From Halopiger xanaduensis SH-6 (lineage in GTDB: Archaea; Halobacteriota; Halobacteria; Halobacteriales; Natrialbaceae), in assembly GCF_000217715.1 (NCBI RefSeq), contig NC_015666.1:1686270-1750269 (forward strand): a stretch of 64,000 nt of DNA. Direction: 5' to 3'. Position numbers and translations under genes: made by a program. The notes under the pieces are model-generated. The model was not told the DNA's origin. It saw only the letters and a list, made by a program, of their open reading frames with translations, and ran no database searches. Shown here piece by piece: positions 45,495 through 54,345 of the stretch (the stretch's first letter is position 1; every line of letters starts with the position of its first letter).

Positions 45495-48400
45495 GTGAGC
45501 CGCACACGCGTTGGGCTCATCGCGGTCGCGCTCGTCGTCGGGGCGGTGCTCGTCGGTGCAGTTGCGCTGCCGTCGCTCGGCGTCGGCCTCGGTCCGTTCG
45601 ACGGGTCCGGAATCGGTTCGGCGGACGACGGCACCGACCTCGAGGACGGCACGCAGGCGCAGTTCCAGGACGACGACCCGTCGGATGAGGGCAGTACAGA
45701 CGAGTCGACGGAAACGGCATCGGCCGGGAACGATGGCGAATCGGACGTTCTGGCGCTCGGCGCGCCGGTAGCGATGCAACCGCAGGAGGGGGATGAAGCC
45801 GAGAGCGACGAGGCTGCGTCCTCGAGTGCGGACGCGACCGCCCAGCAGACCGAAACTGGAACCCAGGAGGACGAGGACCCCGTCGAAGCGGGCGTCGAAG
45901 ACGGAATCGAACTCGCGCAGTCCCAGGGCGTCGAGGTGACCCAGGAACAGCGCGCGGCCGCGGTCGACGGCGCGCGGCAGGCCGCCGCCCAGCACCAGTC
46001 GGCCGAGGCCGAACAGGTGCAGGCCGCGACGGCGGGTGCGGTCCACGGCTCGCTGATGCAGGAGCAGTCGGTCAACGCCACGCAGATCCAGTACGCGGTC
46101 GGCGGCGCGACCGACGGGGCGCTCGCCCAGCACCAGACGGTCAACGCCAGCCAGCTGCAGAGCGCGACCTGGGGCGCGACCCACGGCGCACTCGCCCAGC
46201 AACAGCGCGTGACCGTCGAGCAGATCCAGGTCGCGACCTACGGCGCCGCCGCGGGCGCCGCCAGCGAAGCCGGCGACAAGGGCGTCGACAGCAAACCGAA
46301 AATCCAGGAAGCGGCGCAGGGCGCGGCCTACGGCGTCTTGGAGCAGTACCAGAAGGTCACGGTCGAACAACGCCAGCAGGTCACGCTCGAGCACGTCCAG
46401 CACGCCGCGGCCGGGGCGTCGGCCGGCGCGCTCGAGGGGAGTACCCGAAGCGTCCTCGAGGCGGAACGGGAGCAGACGATCGAGGTCGAGCAACGCCAGC
46501 GCGTCGACATCAAGCAGGTCCAGAAGGCCGCGACGGGCGCCGCGAAGGGCGCGCTCGAGCAGCGCCAGTCGGTCTCGGTCGAGCAGACCCAGGCCGCCGC
46601 ACGCGGGGCGGGCAAGGGGCCGCTGAAGCAGGTCCAGTCCGTCAGCGTCGAGCAGGTCCAGCACATCTCGATCACGCAGATTCAGGAGGCCGCCTTCGGC
46701 GCGTCGAAGGGCGCGATCGAACAGAGTCAGGAAGCCAGCGTCGAGCAGATTCAGGCCGCAGCGGACGGCGCCTCGCAGGGCTCGCTCCTGCAGCGCCAGG
46801 AGGTGTCGATCGCGCAGATCCAGCACGCGGCCACCGGCGCCTCGAAGGGCGCCGTCCAGTCGGCGGTCCAGCACCAGGTCGTCGAGGTCGAGCAGATTCA
46901 GGCCGCCGCACGCGGCGCCGGCGAGGGCGCGGTGACCCAGAAGCAGATCGTCGATGTCACGCAGGTACAGACGCTTGCGCAGGGCGCCTCGAGCGGCGCG
47001 CTCTCGCAGTCCCAAGGGGCCAGCGTCGAACAGATCCAGACCGCAGCCCGGAGCGCCTGCGAGGAGACCGCGCGGGTCGTCCAGTCCCAGCGGATCAGCG
47101 TGACGCAACTCCAGACGCTGACCCAGGAGACGGCGGCGGACGCGACCCAGTACGCCGTCACTGAAGGGATCACCGACGCGACGCAAATCGTCCAGTACGT
47201 CGAGGTCACCGTCGTCCAGAAAATCGAGCAGGTCGACGAACTCGAGGGGACCGCGTCGATCGAGTTCCCCGATCAGGAGTCCGACGGCGCGAGCGTCGTC
47301 GTCGACAGCGTCGAACTCTCGGAGGGCGGCTTCGTCGCGATCTACGAGGGCGTCGCGGTCGATACCGATCCCGACGCCGTCGTCGGCACCTCCGCCTATC
47401 TCGAGGCCGGCGAACACGAGGACCTCGAGATCGCTCTCGACGAGCAGCTCAACGAGAGCCAGGCGCTCGTCGCGGTCGTCCACCACGATACGAACGACGA
47501 CGGGTCGTTCGACTACGTGGACTCCGACGGCGCCGAGGACGAGCCCTACGTCACCGCGGGTGGCGGGCCGGTGCTCGACGGGGCGTTCGTTACGGTCGCC
47601 GACGATACCGACCGCGAGGCCACGCTCAACGTGACCGACCAGACTGGCGACGGCGAAACGCTCGTCGTGGACGAGGCCAACGCCTCCGTCGACTACGCCG
47701 TCACCGCCGAGTACGACGGCGAGCGCGTCGACAGCGAGTCGTTCGACGCGGGCCAGTCCGTCGAGAATCTCGAACTGGACCTCGAGCCGCTGCTGGAGGA
47801 GAACGCGACCGTCAACGTGTCCGTTCGCGCGCTCGAGGACGACGCCGAACTCGCGAACGAGTCGATCGCGTATACGGTCGCGACCGAACCGTCTGAACCC
47901 GAACCCGAAGCGACGCTCAACGTGAGCGATCAGGAAGGCGACGGCGAGACCCTGCTGGTCGACGATGCGAACGCGTCGGTCGAGTACGTCGTCAGCGCCG
48001 AGTACGACGGCGAACGGGTCGACAGCGAGCCCTTTGCTGCCGGCGAGGCGGCCGAGAACGAATCGATTGCGCTCGAGCCGCCGCTCGAGAACGACACGAC
48101 GGTCGACGTCTCGGTGCGCGACGCCGCGACGGACGAGGCGCTGGCGAACGACTCCGTCGCGTACGCGGTCGCGGACGAGGGGCCGGAACCCGGGCCCGAA
48201 CCCGAACCGGAAGCGACGCTCGACGTCGGCGACCAGACCGGCAGCGGCGAGGCCCTCGTCGTCGACGAGGCCAACGCCTCCGTCGACTACGCGCTCGCCG
48301 TGACCGACGAGGACGGCGAACAACGCGCCGCGAGCGACGCGTTCGCGGCCGGCGAAACGGTCGAAAACGAGTCGCTCGCCCTCGAGCCGCCGCTCGAGGC

Positions 48401-49772
48401 GAACGCGACGCTCGAGGTGGCAGTCGTCGCAGCCGACGGCGACAACGCGACGGCCGACGGCAACGGGACCGCCGCCCCGCTCGCGAACGAGACGATCGAG
48501 TACACGGTCGACGAGTCGCCCGCGTTCGGCGTCGAGTTCGTCGACTGCTCGCGCGCGGAGGTGACGGGCTCGTTCGAGGACGGCGATACGGTCATCGTGG
48601 CCACCAGCTTCTACGAGTCCGGCGGCTTCGGCAACTCGATGGGCGAGTACGCGTTGAGCGTCGGCGAGAACATCGAGGGTCCGGTCGAGGGGACGGTCGT
48701 CTTCGAGACCGGCGAGGACTTTGCCGTCTCCGAGACCGAGGACGGCGCGTACGTCGAGGTCCCGCAGGGGCAGTTCGGCTCCGCGATCACCGGCATCGTC
48801 TCGCCGGACGCGACCCCCGGCTCGATCGACTACCCGAACCCCGACGCCAGCGAGTGCCTCGAGCAGGTCCGGCCCGAACAGCCCGAAATCGGCGTCAAGG
48901 AGACGACGCCGACGGACGACGGGGAGGCCGTCGAGGTCACCTTCGGCTACGAGAACCCCAACGACGCGCCGCTGTTCGTCGACAGCGCGTTCGTCGAGGG
49001 GACGACCGACGACGAACCGCCCGAAGAACTCGAGTCCGGGACGGGCGAGTTCACCGTCGAGTGGACGCCCGAAAGCGACGACGAGCAACTGGTGTGGGAA
49101 GTCGATCTGAGCCGCTACGACTACGAGGAGGCGCTCACAGCCGAAACGGCGACTGCGGGCGAGATCGCGCCGACCGAACCCGCCGCGTACGAGGTCTCGA
49201 TCGCGGATACAAACGCACCCGTCGAGCAGGGCGAGTCGCTCACGATCAATGCCGACGTCGAAAACGTTGGCGGCGAGGCCGCCGAACAGCCGGTCACGCT
49301 CGCCGTCGCCGGCACCGAAACCGACTCCGTCTCGGTCGGGCTCGATCCCGGCGAATCGGAGACCGTGACGCTGAACGCCGAGACGGCCGAGTTAGAACCC
49401 GGCGAGTATCCGATTACCGTCTCGAGCGAGAACGATACGGTCGAGACGAGCGTGACGATCGAAGCGGCCGCCGAGTCCGATGCCGGCGACGCGGGTGCTG
49501 CCGGTGCCGGTGCGAACGACTCACCGGAAGCGCCGCCCGAAGACGGAACGGACACCCAATCACCCCAGGGGCCGCCCGAAACGCCTGACGAGTCGCCGAA
49601 CTCGGGAGCGACTGACGACACGGCTGATTCCGGAACCGAGCCAGCCGACGAACCGACCGGTCCCGGTCCGTCGCCGGAGCCGAACGGGTCGGCCGACGCA
49701 GCCGACCAGTCCGGCGACTCGCAGCCACCGGCTGAACCGACCGCCGGCGAACCGGGGATAACAGTGGTCTGA
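45495..49772 (+). CDS. Giant surface protein with Gln-rich 23-residue repeats, DUF7282-like and CARDB-like domains
   Basis: This 1425-residue protein begins with GTG: a stop codon lies 9 bases upstream in frame and the signal/anchor helix (VGLIAVALVVGAVLVGAVAL) starts at residue 6, so the start is certain. Layout: acidic linker about 30-135; about 17 Gln-rich repeats at 135-580; a DUF7282-like beta domain at about 585-705; three related beta modules of about 100 residues (705-1010) joined by EPEPE-type linkers; a Cys-containing domain (FGVEFVDCSRAEV); a CARDB-like beta domain (YEVSIADTNAPVEQGESLTI, about 1235-1320); and a Pro/Ser/Asp-rich tail of about 100 residues without a membrane helix. 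It must be outside the cell, anchored at the N-terminus or released. Function unknown; a structural or adhesive role is inference. Confidence 0.88.
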   Translation: MSRTRVGLIAVALVVGAVLVGAVALPSLGVGLGPFDGSGIGSADDGTDLEDGTQAQFQDDDPSDEGSTDESTETASAGNDGESDVLALGAPVAMQPQEGDEAESDEAASSSADATAQQTETGTQEDEDPVEAGVEDGIELAQSQGVEVTQEQRAAAVDGARQAAAQHQSAEAEQVQAATAGAVHGSLMQEQSVNATQIQYAVGGATDGALAQHQTVNASQLQSATWGATHGALAQQQRVTVEQIQVATYGAAAGAASEAGDKGVDSKPKIQEAAQGAAYGVLEQYQKVTVEQRQQVTLEHVQHAAAGASAGALEGSTRSVLEAEREQTIEVEQRQRVDIKQVQKAATGAAKGALEQRQSVSVEQTQAAARGAGKGPLKQVQSVSVEQVQHISITQIQEAAFGASKGAIEQSQEASVEQIQAAADGASQGSLLQRQEVSIAQIQHAATGASKGAVQSAVQHQVVEVEQIQAAARGAGEGAVTQKQIVDVTQVQTLAQGASSGALSQSQGASVEQIQTAARSACEETARVVQSQRISVTQLQTLTQETAADATQYAVTEGITDATQIVQYVEVTVVQKIEQVDELEGTASIEFPDQESDGASVVVDSVELSEGGFVAIYEGVAVDTDPDAVVGTSAYLEAGEHEDLEIALDEQLNESQALVAVVHHDTNDDGSFDYVDSDGAEDEPYVTAGGGPVLDGAFVTVADDTDREATLNVTDQTGDGETLVVDEANASVDYAVTAEYDGERVDSESFDAGQSVENLELDLEPLLEENATVNVSVRALEDDAELANESIAYTVATEPSEPEPEATLNVSDQEGDGETLLVDDANASVEYVVSAEYDGERVDSEPFAAGEAAENESIALEPPLENDTTVDVSVRDAATDEALANDSVAYAVADEGPEPGPEPEPEATLDVGDQTGSGEALVVDEANASVDYALAVTDEDGEQRAASDAFAAGETVENESLALEPPLEANATLEVAVVAADGDNATADGNGTAAPLANETIEYTVDESPAFGVEFVDCSRAEVTGSFEDGDTVIVATSFYESGGFGNSMGEYALSVGENIEGPVEGTVVFETGEDFAVSETEDGAYVEVPQGQFGSAITGIVSPDATPGSIDYPNPDASECLEQVRPEQPEIGVKETTPTDDGEAVEVTFGYENPNDAPLFVDSAFVEGTTDDEPPEELESGTGEFTVEWTPESDDEQLVWEVDLSRYDYEEALTAETATAGEIAPTEPAAYEVSIADTNAPVEQGESLTINADVENVGGEAAEQPVTLAVAGTETDSVSVGLDPGESETVTLNAETAELEPGEYPITVSSENDTVETSVTIEAAAESDAGDAGAAGAGANDSPEAPPEDGTDTQSPQGPPETPDESPNSGATDDTADSGTEPADEPTGPGPSPEPNGSADAADQSGDSQPPAEPTAGEPGITVV
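45900..47240 (+). repeat. Tandem coding repeat, about 17 units of roughly 69 bases
   Basis: Within the giant protein each unit reads approximately V-E-Q-(I/V)-Q-x-A-A-x-G-A-x-x-G-A-(L/V)-x-Q-x-Q-x-V-S, for example VEQIQAAADGASQGSLLQRQ, IAQIQHAATGASKGAV and VEQIQAAARGAGEGAV. Short extra units of 8 residues (VEQRQQVT, VEQRQRVD, VEQVQHIS) repeat only the first part. Units differ at DNA level as well as in protein, so this is an old, selected repeat rather than a recent expansion. Confidence 0.88.
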
Positions 49773-49965
49773 GAGCGAAAGAGACGACTGCCGAGTACAT
49801 CGCGTCGCTCGAGCAGGATCGCCGACGTGCGATCCTGACGCGGAGGACAGCTCTGTGAGTATGCAGCTAGCGGTCGTAGAAATTGCGACGGTCGAGTCCG
49901 CAGCACGACGGTCCCGCACCCGAAGGACTGCAGCGATCGACCGTTATTCGACGTTCAGTTGCGCG

Positions 49966-50256
49966 TTAGTGCTGGTGGCCGGTCGCTTCGCCGAAGGTGA
50001 CGCCGAACCGCTCCTCGAAGAGGTCCATGATGCGCTCCTCCTGGGCCTCGAGGTCCTCGTCCCCGCCCTGGCCGTGGTGAACCATGTGGTGGGCGCGGCT
50101 GGCGAAGGATAGCAGGACGATGTCGCCGACCGTCTCGGCGGACGTCTGGTCGCCTTCCGCGACGAGGTCCACGAGCCCCGCGGGGACCGTCACGTCGTCT
50201 GTCGTTTCGTCGTCGGCCGTGATCGAGACGGTGATCGTCTCCACGTCGTCGGACAT
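49966..50256 (-). CDS. Haloarchaeal conserved small protein
   Basis: This 96-residue acidic protein starts MSDDVETITVSITADDETTD; upstream in-frame sequence is basic and non-coding in character. A helix with several His follows (SRAHHMVHHGQGG) and the C-terminus is EERFGVTFGEATGHQH. The His-rich segments could bind metal, but that is speculation. No function is recognised. Confidence 0.65.
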   Translation of the reverse strand: MSDDVETITVSITADDETTDDVTVPAGLVDLVAEGDQTSAETVGDIVLLSFASRAHHMVHHGQGGDEDLEAQEERIMDLFEERFGVTFGEATGHQH

Positions 50257-50391
50257 ATCCCTACGGTCGGGAAGCGTGCCTAAAGGTGCTGTGGCTTGCG
50301 ACGACGGGTTGGACGGGTTGCGGACCGGCAGAAACGCCGGCGAGGAGGGGTGCCCGTGGCGTTTTTGCCCGTTGACGTCGAAGTTTCGCAC

Positions 50392-50535
50392 ATGCCCACC
50401 GTCGAACTCGAGGAGGAGACGATCGAGCGACTGGACGAACTGCGCGTCGACGACGAGTCCTACGACGAACTGGTCACCGAACTCATCAACATCTACGAGA
50501 CCAGCGAGTACACGCTCTTTCGCGCCGGCGACTGA
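50392..50535 (+). CDS. 47-residue protein, DUF7557-like (antitoxin-like)
   Basis: A short protein reads MPTVELEEETIERLDELRVD then DESYDELVTELINIYE and ends TLFRAGD. This pattern (a strand, a Leu-rich helix, a second helix) recurs in haloarchaea as a small family, from memory DUF7557, and resembles the DNA-binding half of VapB/RHH antitoxins. No toxin lies next to it. A longer in-frame start upstream gives a basic, unlikely N-terminus. Confidence 0.7.
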   Translation: MPTVELEEETIERLDELRVDDESYDELVTELINIYETSEYTLFRAGD

Positions 50536-50634
50536 CGGTGCGGTCGGGCGTCGCCGATCCGCAGGCGTTGTCCCCGGTCGGTGCTCGGTTGTCGCCGAAT
50601 AGCGGTCGTCGGTCGGCCGACCGTATCGCGCCGA

Positions 50635-51117
50635 TCAGTTCTCCGCGGCGATTTCTCGAATCGACTCCCACTTGCCGTTCGACTCGAGTTTCGACTGGAG
50701 CTCGTCGGCGTACTCCTGCGTGAGCCGTTCGGCCGCCTCGCGTTTCGCGCCCTGTCCGCTCCCGCCGTCGCCGCCGAGGCCGAGCGCGCCTTTGATCGAG
50801 TCGACCAGACCGCCGCCCGAGCCGCTCGCGTTGCCGGCGCCGCTGCCGCTGCCGCCGCCGGCACCCGGACCGCCCATCGCGCCCATTCCCTGATCCACGT
50901 TCTCGAGTTCGGGCATGATCTGATCGACTTTGTCGGTGTTCGCGACGATCCGGGCGCGCTCGGGATCGTCGGCGTGCTCGATCTCGAGTTCGGTCGCGGT
51001 CATGATCAGGCTCCACTGCTGGTTCGAGAACCGCGACTCCGCGATTCGCGAGGAGAACTCCTGATCGAGGGTCATCCGCGCCCCGACGATCCGGTCGGTC
51101 CAGTCGGTGTCGCTCAT
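50635..51117 (-). CDS. Haloarchaeal conserved protein, probably DUF5799
   Basis: This 160-residue protein has a conserved N-terminal domain (MSDTDWTDRIVGARMTLDQE, FSNQQWSLIMTATELEIE), a long Gly/Ser/Met linker (about residues 76-115) and a C-terminal charged helix ending KWESIREIAAEN. It matches my memory of haloarchaeal DUF5799 proteins; no function known. The glycine-rich linker is unusual for a protein of this size. Confidence 0.7.
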   Translation of the reverse strand: MSDTDWTDRIVGARMTLDQEFSSRIAESRFSNQQWSLIMTATELEIEHADDPERARIVANTDKVDQIMPELENVDQGMGAMGGPGAGGGSGSGAGNASGSGGGLVDSIKGALGLGGDGGSGQGAKREAAERLTQEYADELQSKLESNGKWESIREIAAEN

Positions 51118-51244
51118 GGCCAGCGATTAGCACGGTGCGCGTATCAGCGTTTCCCTCGACGGACGCCGATACCGGGGCGAACGGCTCTCGCGGCCGCGAT
51201 TACCGCATCGGTTGCTCGGCCGGCCTCGTTCCTCCGCCACCTCG

Positions 51245-51745
51245 TCAGTCCAGCCGTTCGGACGACTCGGCGTGGCGTCCCGCGAGGTCGACGTACCGAT
51301 CGGCGGTCGCCTCGAGGTGCGGGTCGTCGACCTCGGCTTTCGGCTCGGCGGGCGCGCCGGCGACGAGCGTCGACGGTGGAACCTCGGTGCCCTCGGTGAC
51401 GACGCTGCCGGCGGCGACGACGGCCCCCTCGCCGATCCGGGCGCCGTCGAGGACGGTCGCGTTCATCCCGACCAGCGCGCGCTCGGCGACCGTAGCGTCG
51501 TGGACGATCGCGCTGTGGCCGACCGTCGCGTACGGCTCGAGTTCGGCGTTCTCGTGGAGAACGGCGTTGTCCTGAATATTCGCACCCTCGCCGACGACGA
51601 TCTGTCCGTGGTCGCCCCGGAGGGTGGTGTTCGGCCAGACGCTGGCGTCGGCTTCGACGACGACGTCGCCGATGATCACGGCGGCCTCGTCGACGTACGC
51701 GGAGTCGGCGATCTGCGGCGTCGTGCCGTCGAACGAACGGAGCAT
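51245..51745 (-). CDS. Gamma-class carbonic anhydrase-like protein
   Basis: A 166-residue left-handed beta-helix protein starts MLRSFDGTTPQIADSAYVDE. LRGDHGQIVVGEGANIQDNA, then VLHENAELEPYATVGHSAIV with HDATV, supply three His in the spacing of the zinc ligands of gamma-carbonic anhydrases; hexapeptide repeats follow. CO2 hydration is the family activity, though many relatives are inactive or act as assembly factors. An in-frame extension upstream is basic and unlikely. Confidence 0.85.
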   Translation of the reverse strand: MLRSFDGTTPQIADSAYVDEAAVIIGDVVVEADASVWPNTTLRGDHGQIVVGEGANIQDNAVLHENAELEPYATVGHSAIVHDATVAERALVGMNATVLDGARIGEGAVVAAGSVVTEGTEVPPSTLVAGAPAEPKAEVDDPHLEATADRYVDLAGRHAESSERLD

Positions 51746-52079
51746 GTCTCGTCTCACCGTGGATCGGGAGCGCCCTTGAATCTGTGCGCCGCGTTCGGCG
51801 GTTCGACCACCGACCCGTCGTATCGCCTCGCGTCCAGCCACGTCGGCCGATCGCGACGAACAGAACGTATTCTGTCATAACTACCAACGTGATTTGGCAT
51901 TACGGCTAAGATCGATCCTACGAAATAAACGATTGCAGCGGGCGTTCTGGCTTCCCCCGGCCACCGTTCCGCTGAGTGTCATCCCACCACCTCACCCCAT
52001 CTACCCAACCGGTGAACAGGGGTCGAGTCGAACCCCCCTTCGTTCCTCCCCTGTTGCTGCACTCGTCGTGCCCGAGTCC
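51746..52079. other. Gene-free 334-base stretch
   Basis: No supported gene. It contains the promoter region of the minus-strand carbonic anhydrase gene and the 3' flank of the DUF3006-like gene. A short GC-rich imperfect dyad (GGGGTCGA...TCGAACCCC) at about 52019-52036 is the only structure seen. Nothing else stands out. Confidence 0.4.
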
Positions 52080-52508
52080 CTACTCGTCCGATAGCCGCTC
52101 CGACAGTCGATCGAACCGGTCCTGCGCTCGGTCTCGACGGTCCCGTTCCCGCTCCGGATCGTACGTTACCTCGAGCAGCGCACCCGCCTCGATGTCAGTC
52201 TCGTCAGCGTCTTCGTCGTCCGCAACCACGACCTCGAGCACGGCGCCCTCGTGAGCGCCGTCTACCGGGAGTCGGTCGACGGGGACCGTCCGCTCGTCGA
52301 CGACCTCGCCGTCGGCCTCGAGCAGGAGGACGGCCAGTTCGACGCGGTCGCGTCCCGGTTCGCCGTCGGTGCGTTCCTCGGGTTTCGGTTGCTCCCCGCT
52401 GGATGGCTCCGTACTGTCACCGCCCCTATCCTCGCTTTCGCTCGCTCGCTCGCCCTCGCTCTCGGCCTCGACGATGCGATCGAGGACCGCAGTGTAGCTG
52501 GTGCCCAT
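52080..52508 (-). CDS. DUF3006-type small protein partnered with an MBL hydrolase
   Basis: This 142-residue protein has MGTSYTAVLDRIVEAESEGE, a very acidic low-complexity insert (about 20-55), then RVELAVLLLEADGEVVDERT and a C-terminal DPERERDRRDRAQDRFDRL. The strand order fits the small beta-barrel DUF3006 family. Its ATG overlaps the stop of the MBL lipoprotein (TAATG), so they are translated together, an arrangement often seen for DUF3006 next to ComEC-like hydrolases. Confidence 0.72.
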   Translation of the reverse strand: MGTSYTAVLDRIVEAESEGERASESEDRGGDSTEPSSGEQPKPEERTDGEPGRDRVELAVLLLEADGEVVDERTVPVDRLPVDGAHEGAVLEVVVADDEDADETDIEAGALLEVTYDPERERDRRDRAQDRFDRLSERLSDE

Positions 52509-53593
52509 TAGCCCACGGTACGCGCGGGAACCACATCAATCGCGGGTGACGCTGGGCCAGGGGAGATCGACAAGCCCACGCTGTTGGCGGCGCTGTCGTC
52601 GTTTTCGTCGTGTTTCCGCTCGAGCAGTTCGGCCGCGTCGGTCGGCCCGTCGCGCTCGGTCGTTACCGAGACGTCGTCGCCGCCGTCGACCGTGATCACC
52701 GTATCGCCGTGCACGCCGGTCCAGTAGGTTTCGATACCGCGCTCGGCGAGGCTCTCGAGCACCTCGTCGTGGGGGTGGCCGTACTGAGAGTCGAGCGCGC
52801 TCGAGATCACGGTGACTTCGGGGTCGACGGCATCCATGAAGGGATCGCTCGAGGAGGTCGACGACCCGTGGTGGCCCGCTTGGTAGGCGTCGGCCGCGAG
52901 GGTGTCGCCGTGCGCGTCGATCAACCGTCGTTCCGTCGTCCGTTCGATGTCGCCCGTCGTGAGGTAGGTGAACTCGCCGTACGCGAGCGAGAGGACGACG
53001 CTGTTCTCGTCGACGCCGTCGCTGTGACGTTCCTCCGGCGGGTTCAGGACGGTCGCTTCGAGCGTCGCGTTGCTTCCGTCGGCGCTCGCACTCTCGAGGG
53101 GGAGTCGATCGCCGGCGACGACTTGGAACAGGTCGACGTCGTGCTCCTCGATCGCGTCGAGGTAGTTCTCGTAGGTGGCGCTCGTGTGCGCGACGCCGGA
53201 GTCGTAGGCCGCGCCGACGCCCTCGCCGTTTTCCTCGAAGTGTTCGATGACGGCCGGGTGGCCGCCGATGTGGTCTGCGTGGCCGTGCGTCGCGACCAGG
53301 TGGTCGATGCGCTCGATATCCTGGGCCTCGAGGTAGTCGATGACGGTCTGGCCGTCGTCGCGCCAGTCGCCCGTATCGATCAGGATCGTTTCGTTGGCCG
53401 GCGTGACGATCAGCGTCGAATCGGCCTGCCCGACGTCGATATGGTGGATCTCGAGGTCGCCGGCGGCATCGACGGAGGCGGCGTCCGTGCTGGAATCTGT
53501 GGACGTACCGAGATCAACGCCGCCGGCACAGCCCGCGAGAACGACCGTGAGTCCGACGGCGACGACGAGGGCGGATCGTTGCACGTTCCCCAC
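52508..53593 (-). CDS. MBL-fold (ComEC C-terminal-like) lipoprotein
   Basis: This 361-residue protein has a lipobox signal (VVAVGLTVVLAGC, Cys about 22), then the MBL core: [33 protein letters not shown] (the HxHxDH zinc site), GDIERTTERRL and QAGHHGSSTSSSDP. This order is that of the hydrolase half of ComEC/Rec2, which degrades one DNA strand during uptake in bacteria. Here it is a stand-alone extracellular lipoprotein, so a nuclease or phosphodiesterase role outside the cell is plausible but unproven. Confidence 0.9.
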   Translation of the reverse strand: MGNVQRSALVVAVGLTVVLAGCAGGVDLGTSTDSSTDAASVDAAGDLEIHHIDVGQADSTLIVTPANETILIDTGDWRDDGQTVIDYLEAQDIERIDHLVATHGHADHIGGHPAVIEHFEENGEGVGAAYDSGVAHTSATYENYLDAIEEHDVDLFQVVAGDRLPLESASADGSNATLEATVLNPPEERHSDGVDENSVVLSLAYGEFTYLTTGDIERTTERRLIDAHGDTLAADAYQAGHHGSSTSSSDPFMDAVDPEVTVISSALDSQYGHPHDEVLESLAERGIETYWTGVHGDTVITVDGGDDVSVTTERDGPTDAAELLERKHDENDDSAANSVGLSISPGPASPAIDVVPARTVG

Positions 53594-53693
53594 GACGCCC
53601 TCGCGGGATATGGTGGTTCGGAGCGGTCGGCTTCCCGACCGGTTTTCAGATTGAAGGGTCTCGGCGTGAAAAGAGCGGCAACGAGTCGGCAGG

Positions 53694-54089
53694 TTAGACG
53701 GCGCCGCCCTCGAAGCTCGTCTCCGCGTGGAGGTCGTCCTTCAGGGCGTCGTGAACCTTGCAGAGTTCGAACGCGCGCTCGACGATCTCCTCGCCCGTTT
53801 CGTCGTCCACGTCGGCCTCGACGCGGATGTCGAAGGCGATCGACTCGAGTTTGTCGTCGTCGTTGAGATCGCCGGTGATGTCGATCTCGATCGTCCCGAG
53901 GTCGTCGGCGCCGCGCTGCTGTCCGCCGACGCGGAGCGCGGGGACGTAACAGGAGCCGTAGGCGGCCAGCAGCGCCTCGAGCGTGTCGGGCGCGTCCTCC
54001 CCGTTGGCGTCGATGGTCGTCTCGAAGTCGCGGATCTCGTTCGTGGCGCTGTATCCCTCCTCGGATACCGTGGTGACTTGCTTCGCCAT
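53694..54089 (-). CDS. OsmC-family peroxide-detoxifying protein
   Basis: A 131-residue protein starts MAKQVTTVSEEGYSATNEIR. The two family cysteines are in LLAAYGSCYVPALRVG and in ELCKVHDALKDDL, the redox pair used to reduce organic hydroperoxides. An acidic middle (GDLNDDDKLESIAFDIRVEA) is halophilic. It stands 100 bases upstream of the MBL lipoprotein on the same strand and is divergent from the membrane protein at 54346. Confidence 0.88.
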   Translation of the reverse strand: MAKQVTTVSEEGYSATNEIRDFETTIDANGEDAPDTLEALLAAYGSCYVPALRVGGQQRGADDLGTIEIDITGDLNDDDKLESIAFDIRVEADVDDETGEEIVERAFELCKVHDALKDDLHAETSFEGGAV

Positions 54090-54345
54090 AGCAGGCGGAC
54101 CGTCCACGGGCGACGCTGTAAACGTTTGGTGGGGCGCGGAAGAAAGCGGCGGCGACGGCTCTTCACCTTGCGTTTGCAGCGGAATCTCCTTTCATTTCGC
54201 TCGAAAGACGATCTGGACGAACGATGACGAATCTCAGGACGGGATCGAGTTGGCGGTCGCGACCGGCGTCGCTTCGACGGCGACGACCGCGTGTGCGATC
54301 GGTCGGAACCCGAAAACGGCTTCGACGACTGCCACTCGAGTGAAA

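Noticed and set aside
45900-47240. Possible CRISPR array or tandem DNA satellite
   Set aside because: Period is near 69 bases with no constant repeat/spacer division, units vary at DNA level, and the pattern is conserved in protein, so it is a coding repeat.
45252-49088. A 1278-codon open frame on the minus strand opposite the repeat protein
   Set aside because: It is the antisense shadow of the repeat gene: arginine/leucine-rich, no signal or domains, whereas the plus strand gives a signal helix, acidic domains and a patterned repeat.
52015-52045. A T-arm-like GGGGTTCGACTCGACCCC on the minus strand, suggesting a tRNA or tRNA fragment
   Set aside because: No acceptor or anticodon stem can be built around it and the stem pairs only imperfectly.
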